Program-made: the position numbers and the translations under genes
The notes under the pieces: model-generated
Seen by the model: only the letters and a program-made list of their open reading frames with translations
Told to the model about the DNA's origin: nothing
Database searches by the model: none
Assembly (NCBI GenBank): GCA_026786155.1
Contig: JAJAYR010000117.1
Coordinates: 1 to 11,734, forward strand
Length of the DNA: 11,734 bases
Origin: Pyrinomonadaceae bacterium
GTDB taxonomy: Bacteria > Acidobacteriota > Blastocatellia > Pyrinomonadales > Pyrinomonadaceae
Direction of reading: 5' to 3'
Shown: piece after piece, positions 6,701-11,734 of the stretch
Numbering within the stretch: the stretch's first letter is position 1
Layout: every line of letters begins with the position of its first letter

Positions 6701-6735
6701 CTTCAGTTCGGAACTCGCAAAAGTAAAATAAGATT

Positions 6736-6810
6736 GCCGCAAAAAGGCACAGAAATCACAAAAAAAGAAAGTTAAAAATCTTTTTTGTGATTTCTGTGCC
6801 TTTTTGTGGC
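6736..6810. terminator. 30-bp inverted repeat between convergent genes, likely bidirectional terminator
   Basis: Left arm 6736-6765 and right arm 6781-6810 are complementary at 29 of 30 positions around a 15-base loop. The inner ends of the arms are A-rich and T-rich tracts. It lies 35 bases after the pssA stop codon and 30 bases before the stop codon of the minus-strand ligase gene, so it can form a stable hairpin in transcripts from either side. The units (GGCACAGAAATCAC, CCGCAAAAA) belong to the CACAGA/CACAAAA class of dispersed repeats. A terminator role is inferred from position; termination has not been shown. Confidence 0.7.
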
Positions 6811-6840
6811 TATTATTTCTCGTCCTTTTCTGGTGTAACT

Positions 6841-8229
6841 TTAATCTTTCAACGCTCGTTTCTTTCTTTCTCTATCAAATGGCGTTACATTGGCGGAACG
6901 CCGTTTTTTACTTTCGCGCGGTTCGGTTTCCTCGCGGTCGTCGGGAAATTTATTGCCGCTGACGACGACTAGCGAAATGAGCGTGATAAACAGCATCGAA
7001 ATCGCCGTCGTGTGCAGCACGAAATCGAAAAGACTGTGAACCAAAATCGCAAAACAACCCGCTAATGCGCCGACGCACACGCCGCGCCGGAAAACATTTG
7101 AAGTGTCGGAATTTTTTAATCCCGTTCGGAAAAGCTGGAACAGAAAAAATCCGCCGATAATCAAACCGACGATTCCCGCCGTCGCCAAAACTTCCAGATA
7201 ATCGTTGTGCGCCTGTTCGACGCGCTCCAAACCGTTGAGCGAATCAAACGGCGTGTAGGCGACACCGAACGCGCCGAAACCCGCGCCGAACGGCAAATTG
7301 TTTCGGATAACGCTCAAGGTAACGCCCCACATATGGGTGCGCGTCGTCGGCGAAGTCTCCGCTTCCGTGATGCGCGTCAGCGACGATTCGCCGCCGATTA
7401 AAGCCGCGCCGACGATAATCGTCGCCAGCAATAAAACCGCCAAACCGATTTTCAAAGCCAATTGTCTGGTATTTTTAGTTTTGTTCGTCAAAATTATCAA
7501 AAAGAAAATCGCCGCCAAAAGCGCAATCAAACCGCCGCGCGAACCGCTTAAAATCAGCGCGACGCCCATCAGCGCGATTCCCGTCAGATAAAGCAGCCGA
7601 CGGTCTTTTTCGACCGCGCCGACGAACATCAAACCGAGCGGCAAACACAAAGTCATTTCCATATAAGCCGCGAAATTATGGCGGTTGACGAACGAACCGA
7701 ACGGTTTGGCATACGGCACATCGTAGATGCCATAGATTTTTTGCGGGCTGAGAACGGCTTGCAGAATGGCGAAAAAAGCATAAACGAAACCGAAAATCGT
7801 AATCATAACGACGACTTTTCGCAAGCGTTTCGCGCTGTCAATATAAGTTAAAAGCGCGGCGAAAAAAATCAGCAGCGCAAAAAAATGCAGCGCGGCGATT
7901 TGCGTGGCAAACGGGTCGAGCGAAATCGTGCGCGGAATGTTTTCGACACCGCCCAACGCCGCGAGACTGCCGAACGGAACGATTTGCACGAGCGCGTAAA
8001 GAAAAGCGGCGATTAAAGGAATTTGCAGCCGGCTTTTATGAAACCGCAACGCGCCGCCGACCAGCGCATCGGTCGCCCATAAAACGACGGCGGCGACCGC
8101 CAGCAAATAAAAAATGGCGAGCGTCGGCTGATGCACCGTGCCGTAAGCCAGCGTCGTAAAAATAATCGTCGCGCACAGCAGGAAAAATAAAATCTTGCTC
8201 GCCCGGGTTGCTTCAATTTCTTTCGTCAT
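6841..8229 (-). CDS. O-antigen ligase / polysaccharide polymerase family membrane protein (Wzy_C domain)
   Basis: Inner-membrane protein of 462 residues with about eleven predicted helices, of the O-antigen ligase (WaaL) and Wzy polymerase superfamily, which transfers or polymerises undecaprenyl-linked glycans at the outer face of the membrane. The conserved segments GSFVNRHNFAAYMEM (178-192), SGSRGG (228-233) and AHNDYLEVLATAGIVG (340-355) are present, and HSLFDFVLH (398-406) is the usual late-helix motif. The region between SGSRGG and HNDYLE holds the large periplasmic loop with RTHMWG. The C-terminus is an odd, highly charged tail rich in Arg, Lys and Glu (429-462), likely cytoplasmic. I cannot tell ligase from polymerase by sequence alone. 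The TPR protein and DegT aminotransferase upstream on the same strand place it in a surface-polysaccharide locus. Confidence 0.88.
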   Translation of the reverse strand: MTKEIEATRASKILFFLLCATIIFTTLAYGTVHQPTLAIFYLLAVAAVVLWATDALVGGALRFHKSRLQIPLIAAFLYALVQIVPFGSLAALGGVENIPRTISLDPFATQIAALHFFALLIFFAALLTYIDSAKRLRKVVVMITIFGFVYAFFAILQAVLSPQKIYGIYDVPYAKPFGSFVNRHNFAAYMEMTLCLPLGLMFVGAVEKDRRLLYLTGIALMGVALILSGSRGGLIALLAAIFFLIILTNKTKNTRQLALKIGLAVLLLATIIVGAALIGGESSLTRITEAETSPTTRTHMWGVTLSVIRNNLPFGAGFGAFGVAYTPFDSLNGLERVEQAHNDYLEVLATAGIVGLIIGGFFLFQLFRTGLKNSDTSNVFRRGVCVGALAGCFAILVHSLFDFVLHTTAISMLFITLISLVVVSGNKFPDDREETEPRESKKRRSANVTPFDRERKKRALKD

Positions 8230-8302
8230 TTAGAAATTTTGATTTTCGCCAAATTGGTAGTGTTTCAAATTTTATGCTCGATAGATTTTAAATTAGTTTT
8301 AC

Positions 8303-8392
8303 TTCGGAATAGATAATAGATGAAAGATAATAACTGTTAGATTTTATCTTTTACCTTTTATCTTTTATCTATCATCTTTTATCTATTCCGAA
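8303..8392. repeat. Inverted AT-rich heptamer array between TPR and ligase genes
   Basis: From 8308 to 8391 the sequence runs as twelve 7-bp units in one unbroken register: AATAGAT, AATAGAT, GAAAGAT, AATAACT, GTTAGAT, TTTATCT, TTTACCT, TTTATCT, TTTATCT, ATCATCT, TTTATCT, ATTCCGA. The first half is inverted relative to the second, so 8303-8332 pairs with 8363-8392 with about three mismatches in the outer 30 bases. It lies in the 250-base gap between two minus-strand genes. The remaining gap sequence shows no gene, and I see no convincing promoter. Confidence 0.87.
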
Positions 8393-8479
8393 TCGTTTTT
8401 CACATCAGCATAAATCGTGAAATATCACCGCTAAATCAATAGTAGACCGCGAATAGCGAATTTTCCTTGTTCACAGCCT

Positions 8480-9790
8480 TCAATTAATTTTCTCAAATTT
8501 AAATTCGTCAAGCCAAACCGTCCCAAAAATCGGACACTGCGTTCCGCAAAAAGCGCGGGCGAGGCGCAGGCTGACCGCTTCGGCGTTTTCCGGCGCGGCG
8601 AATTCGAGTTTCACCGGCTGCCAATCGTTCGTTCCCGTCGGAAACGGTTCGCTCGTCAGGATAGTTTTATCTTCATTGGCGTTGTAGATTTCCAAGGCGG
8701 GCGTTCCGCCGCTTTTCAGGTTGTCGGTTTTCATCCAAAAAGTCAGCCGATACTTCGCCGACGGTTCGACCGTTACCAATTGATAAACGTGATATAACTG
8801 CGGTTCGGTGCAGCCGCTGAAGGCGACGCGCAGACTGCGGCTGCCTTCGTGTTTCTGCGTCGGGTCGAGTTTGACCTCCATTTTTTCGAGCGGAATCACC
8901 GTCCAGTCGAAATAATTATTTTCCGCTTCGCCAATCGGTTTTTCAAAGCTCGCGTTCTGAACCGTTTCGCCGCGCAAATCGGGCGCGATGCCGAGTTCGC
9001 GGACGAATTCGAGCGATTGCCGGAAGAATTTCTTTTGGTAAAAAGCCTGCGCGATAACTTTCGCAATCGCCGTGTTCGCCTGCCTATCTTCGGCAGGCAG
9101 CGTGTTCCAGATTCGCAGCGAATCTTCGGCGCGTTGTTTTGAAGCGTAAAATAGTGCCAGACTCGCCCTGACCGGCGGCGCGTCGCCCGCGATTTGTTCG
9201 AGCCGCGCGGTGTCTTTATCGTAATAATCCCAAACGATTGAAAACACTTGAGCGCGGTAAATCGAAGCGAATTCGGCGGTTTTCTTTAATTCGGCGAAGG
9301 CTTCGTCGCTGCGGTTTTGGCGCAAATAGAAATTTCCCGTCTGCCAATGCGGATAAGTGTAATTTGGCGCCAGTTCGACGGCGCGAAGAAAGGCTTTTTC
9401 GGCTGCTTCGATTGATTCGGCTTGCTCGCGGGCGCGTCCGAGTTCGACCCACCAGCGATAATCGTTCGGCGATTTCTGCACGACCGTCTCAAAACTCTTC
9501 GCCGTCGCCTCAATTGCTTCGGTCGTAAAAATATTTTTCCGCGATGCCGCCGCCAGCCAGCGCGTCGTCGGGTCGTTCGGCGCGAAACCGACGGCAAGCG
9601 CGGCGATGTTCTTCGCATTCGGGTCGTTCGGCGCGGTCAAATCAGCCAGCATATTGCCCAACTGCCAGCGCACGGCGAACCAGCCGAAAACTAAAACGGC
9701 GATAATCGCCAATGCCAGACCGACGCGCACGGAGGTTTGACGCACATCGAGAATTTCGATTTGAATACTGTCGGGAATTTTTTCCGTCAT
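8480..9790 (-). CDS. Membrane-anchored TPR protein with C-terminal galactose-binding-like domain
   Basis: A 436-residue protein of unknown exact role, likely an accessory factor for surface polysaccharide assembly. A short cytoplasmic N-terminus leads to one membrane helix (about 22-42, ALAIIAVLVFGWFAVRW). Then come helical TPR-like repeats, clearest at about 80-180 (SPNDYRWWVELGRAREQAESIEAAEKAFLRAVELAPN) and weaker to 260. The last 160 residues, starting NASFEKPIGEAENNYFDWTV, carry features of beta-sandwich carbohydrate-binding domains (galactose-binding fold): SRSLRVAFSG, YRLTFWMKTDN and a TVWLDEFKFEK ending. Cysteines 347-ish and the pair in FCGTQCP may form disulfides, fitting an extracytoplasmic location. 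The gene starts 5 bases after the DegT aminotransferase stop codon, so they are probably co-transcribed. A 30-bp in-frame insertion is described separately. The function is inferred from context only. Confidence 0.82.
   Translation of the reverse strand: MTEKIPDSIQIEILDVRQTSVRVGLALAIIAVLVFGWFAVRWQLGNMLADLTAPNDPNAKNIAALAVGFAPNDPTTRWLAAASRKNIFTTEAIEATAKSFETVVQKSPNDYRWWVELGRAREQAESIEAAEKAFLRAVELAPNYTYPHWQTGNFYLRQNRSDEAFAELKKTAEFASIYRAQVFSIVWDYYDKDTARLEQIAGDAPPVRASLALFYASKQRAEDSLRIWNTLPAEDRQANTAIAKVIAQAFYQKKFFRQSLEFVRELGIAPDLRGETVQNASFEKPIGEAENNYFDWTVIPLEKMEVKLDPTQKHEGSRSLRVAFSGCTEPQLYHVYQLVTVEPSAKYRLTFWMKTDNLKSGGTPALEIYNANEDKTILTSEPFPTGTNDWQPVKLEFAAPENAEAVSLRLARAFCGTQCPIFGTVWLDEFKFEKIN
9071..9107. 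repeat. In-frame palindromic insertion with 7-bp flanking direct repeats in the TPR gene
   Basis: A perfect stem GCCTGCC (9078-9084) and GGCAGGC (9092-9098) with a 7-base loop is bracketed by identical CGTGTTC copies at 9071-9077 and 9101-9107. One copy plus the palindrome is 30 bases, exactly ten codons. On the coding strand it adds NTLPAEDRQA between ordinary TPR residues, and NT is duplicated on both sides. This is the structure expected from insertion of a short palindromic element with target duplication. From memory, LPAGRQA-like peptides from similar palindromes turn up inside proteins of other bacteria. Confidence 0.55.
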
Positions 9791-9795
9791 AACTT

Positions 9796-10911
9796 TTACG
9801 CGATGAATTCGGCGATTTTATCAACGACAAACTCTTGCTGGACGGATGTCAGTTCGGGATAAATCGGCAGCGCGAGCGTTTCTTTGGATGCCCGTTCGCT
9901 TTCGGGGAAATCGCCCGCCCGATAGCCGAGATACGCGAAACATTCCTGCAAATGCAGCGGCACGGGATAGTAAATATCCGTTCCGATGCCGTTATCCTGC
10001 AAAAATTGTTTGAGTCCGTCGCGCCGTTCAGGGACGCGAATCACGAATTGATTGTAGATATGCCGCCCATTTTCGCACTCTGTCGGCAAAGTGATTGCTT
10101 CCGTTAATCCTTTATCGGTGAACAATTCCCGATACGTCGCGGCATTCTGTTGACGCGCTTCCGTCCACGAATCGAGGTGCGGCAATTTCACGCGCAATAT
10201 CGCCGCCTGCATCGCGTCGAGCCGCGAATTCAGCCCGACCCATTTGTGATAATAACGCTCGAAAGAACCGTGAACGCGCAGGGCGAATAATTTCTTCGCC
10301 AACGCCTCATCATTCGTCGTCAGAAAGCCCGCGTCGCCCATCGCGCCGAGATTTTTCGACGGATAAAAGCTGAAACAACCGATTGCGCCCATATCACCCG
10401 CGCGTTTGCTGCCGCCTTCCGCGCCGATTGCCTGCGCCGCGTCTTCGACCAGCGGAATACCGCGCCCGTCGGCGATTTCACGCAGAAAATCCATTTCCGC
10501 GCACTGTCCGAATAAGTGAACCGGCTGAATCGCCTTCGTTTTTTCGGTAATTTTCGCTTCAACTTGCTTGATGTCGAGATTATACGTCGCCGAATTTATG
10601 TCAACAAACACGGGTTTTGCGCCCAAACGGGTGATGCAGCTCGCCGTCGCAAAAAAACTATACGGAGTCGTAATCACTTCATCGCCCGCGCCGATGTCGA
10701 ACGCCATTAACGCCAGCAAAAGCGCGTCCGTTCCCGAAGCACACCCGATGGCAAATTCGGTCTGACAGTATTCCGCCAACTCTTTTTCGAGTCCCGCGAC
10801 TTCCGAACCGAGAATGAATCCGTTGGAATCCAGAACTTTTTTTATCGCCGCGTCCACTTCGGGACGCAATGCGTCGTTTTGAACTTTTAAGTCTAATAAA
10901 GGAACTTTCAT
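9796..10911 (-). CDS. DegT/DnrJ/EryC1/StrS family sugar aminotransferase
   Basis: Cytoplasmic PLP enzyme of 371 residues, expected to transfer an amino group to a keto sugar nucleotide for polysaccharide or glycan synthesis. The fold is complete. N-terminal VPLLDLKVQN is typical of the family; GCASGTDALLLAL (56-68) holds the cofactor phosphate, VEDAAQAIGAE (155-165) carries Asp157 that contacts the pyridine nitrogen, and FSFYPSKNLGAMGDAGFL (180-197) has the Schiff-base Lys186. GLNSRLDAMQAAIL (226-239) is the usual segment after the catalytic half, and DIYYPVPLHLQ (312-322) the substrate-side segment. The exact sugar substrate cannot be read from sequence; VioA-, FdtB- and ArnB-like enzymes are all in this family. 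The start ATG at 10911 fits the conserved N-terminus. It leads the minus-strand group with the TPR protein 5 bases downstream, and is divergent from the orphan membrane protein gene. Confidence 0.94.
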   Translation of the reverse strand: MKVPLLDLKVQNDALRPEVDAAIKKVLDSNGFILGSEVAGLEKELAEYCQTEFAIGCASGTDALLLALMAFDIGAGDEVITTPYSFFATASCITRLGAKPVFVDINSATYNLDIKQVEAKITEKTKAIQPVHLFGQCAEMDFLREIADGRGIPLVEDAAQAIGAEGGSKRAGDMGAIGCFSFYPSKNLGAMGDAGFLTTNDEALAKKLFALRVHGSFERYYHKWVGLNSRLDAMQAAILRVKLPHLDSWTEARQQNAATYRELFTDKGLTEAITLPTECENGRHIYNQFVIRVPERRDGLKQFLQDNGIGTDIYYPVPLHLQECFAYLGYRAGDFPESERASKETLALPIYPELTSVQQEFVVDKIAEFIA

Positions 10912-11031
10912 TAAATAACCCGTGCGAATATAAATCCGATTTGATGTATTCTATTTTAGATAAAAACGAACTTATTTGCATTAGCGATGTGTAGTTAAGT
11001 TAATGTTTCGGATTTTCGTCATTGAGTTTAT

Positions 11032-11508
11032 ATGCTAAAAAATAAAGTTGGTTCGTTTGCCTTTATCAGTTTCAATAGTGCATTTATATTTACTGCTTTA
11101 GCTATTATAATTTTTATACTTGGGAATATACTTGCACACGGAAGCGTAAACAGGTTTCCTTCCGGCGGCGGAGAGTTTTTTGGAGTAGGTTTATTTGTCG
11201 GCGTTACTCACGCTGTCATATTTATGATATTGAGTTGGCAAAACAAAGCTGAATCTTTATCTCACATATTTCTTTCTACATTTGTAACTGTCGAGTTATT
11301 TTTGGTTTTGAGCTTTATATATTTATTCGTAACTTTTCCGCGCGAAAATTTTTACGAAATAAATTTTGATGAACTGCGGGTGTTTTTAAAATATGGCGGC
11401 TTAGGATTTATAAGATGCTCTTTATTTGTAGCATTATTATCCATCGTTGCCGGAATGATTAACAAGAAATTGTTGAAACAAATCAAAAACAAAAACCTAA
11501 TCCGTTAA
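11032..11508 (+). CDS. Hypothetical four-helix membrane protein, AT-rich
   Basis: A 158-residue protein I do not recognise. Four membrane helices can be seen at about residues 11-35, 50-69, 79-103 and 124-143, with a Lys/Asn-rich cytoplasmic-looking tail (KKLLKQIKNKNLIR). There is no signal peptide and no known catalytic motif. The gene is much richer in A and T than its neighbours, with many AAA, TTT and ATA codons, which suggests it was acquired from another source. The ATG at 11032 is the best start, but the upstream ribosome site (TTGAG, 7 bases before) is weak. Its TAA stop codon falls in the TTAA immediately before the MITE-like element, so the C-terminus may have been changed by that insertion. 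It is either a genuine orphan or part of a transferred block. Confidence 0.68.
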   Translation: MLKNKVGSFAFISFNSAFIFTALAIIIFILGNILAHGSVNRFPSGGGEFFGVGLFVGVTHAVIFMILSWQNKAESLSHIFLSTFVTVELFLVLSFIYLFVTFPRENFYEINFDELRVFLKYGGLGFIRCSLFVALLSIVAGMINKKLLKQIKNKNLIR

Positions 11509-11509
11509 T

Positions 11510-11694
11510 CAATACTTCGGACAGTTTTTGACAAGTAATTTTCGCTAACTTACTGAAAAATAAGGAAAGCGACTATTTAAATCAATGTTAGCTCAACACC
11601 TAACATTGATTTAATGTTGAAAAAAGAATTCGGTCATTCGAGCAGTCCTGATTTTATTGGACTTCAAGCAAACAAAAAACTGTCCGAAGTATTG
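11510..11694. mobile_element. 185-bp MITE-like element with 20-bp terminal inverted repeats
   Basis: The left terminus CAATACTTCGGACAGTTTTT (11510-11529) is the exact reverse complement of the right terminus 11675-11694. Inside, 11577-11591 and 11600-11614 form a perfect 15-bp stem with an 8-base loop. There is no open frame long enough for a transposase, so it would need a transposase supplied elsewhere. TTAA flanks both sides (11505-11508, one base removed from the left end, and 11695-11698 next to the right end), a possible target duplication. TA inside the termini would instead fit a Tc1/IS630-type element; I cannot decide. It ends 7 bases before the asnB start codon. Confidence 0.75.
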
Positions 11695-11701
11695 TTAAAT
11701 T

Positions 11702-11734
11702 ATGTGCGGAATAAACGGAATCGCGCTTTCGAGC
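11702..11734 (+). CDS. asnB: Asparagine synthase (glutamine-hydrolysing) type protein, 5' end only
   Basis: Only 11 codons are inside the window: MCGINGIALSS. The MCGI start with the second-position Cys is the diagnostic N-terminus of class II glutamine amidotransferases, where Met is removed and Cys2 becomes the catalytic nucleophile. MCGINGI is the form usual in AsnB-like enzymes rather than in GlmS or PurF. AsnB-like proteins are common in polysaccharide and capsule loci, which fits the aminotransferase and ligase nearby. The upstream 7 bases carry no ribosome site, and the MITE-like element supplies the leader beyond that. The gene identity rests on these few residues, so glutamine-amidotransferase family is firmer than the name. 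Confidence 0.7.
   Translation, partial: MCGINGIALSS

Noticed and set aside
10912..11031. Divergent promoters between the aminotransferase and orphan membrane protein genes
   Set aside because: Promoters must lie here, but I found no -35/-10 pair with acceptable match and spacing on either strand, so none is annotated.
11577..11614. Rho-independent terminator inside the MITE-like element
   Set aside because: The 15-bp stem is AT-rich and is not followed by a T-tract; it is better seen as part of the element's internal structure.

Overview
The window looks like a chromosomal segment of a Gram-negative-type bacterium of moderate GC, most likely an Acidobacteriota member near the Blastocatellia/Pyrinomonadaceae. 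I infer this from gene content (Ser/Thr kinase beside a FhaA-type FHA protein, a short phosphatidylserine decarboxylase next to a phosphatidylserine synthase), weak use of Shine-Dalgarno sites, and intergenic arrays of degenerate 7-bp repeats. There is no rRNA or other phylogenetic marker, so the placement is tentative.

Plus-strand block, 1-6700. A membrane-anchored Ser/Thr protein kinase with an extracytoplasmic SH3-like domain (its N-terminus lies off the left edge) is followed by a FHA phosphopeptide-binding protein, its probable signalling partner. Then comes dnaX, the DNA polymerase III tau/gamma clamp-loader subunit, carrying an A9 run just after the conserved core with stop codons close behind in both other frames. 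After a repeat-filled gap come a 68-residue two-helix membrane protein with a strong ribosome binding site and a good intrinsic terminator, and then psd and pssA. Those two make phosphatidylethanolamine from CDP-diacylglycerol and serine.

Minus-strand block, 10911-6841. In transcription order this holds a DegT-type sugar aminotransferase, a membrane-anchored TPR protein with a C-terminal beta-sandwich-like domain, and an O-antigen ligase/polymerase family membrane protein. It reads as part of a surface-polysaccharide locus. At the right edge are an AT-rich orphan membrane protein, a 185-bp MITE-like element with 20-bp perfect terminal inverted repeats, and the first 11 codons of an asparagine-synthase-type glutamine amidotransferase (MCGI start), a common polysaccharide-locus member.

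The most striking non-coding feature is that most gene boundaries between 1424 and 8392 hold an inverted pair of short-period (7 or 8 bp) degenerate repeat arrays. The unit sequence differs at each site, but the layout is shared, and several arrays end at or within about ten bases of the next start codon. Other second-look items are the possible dnaX slippage site, the MITE next to asnB, and a 30-bp in-frame palindromic insertion with 7-bp flanking duplications in the TPR gene.
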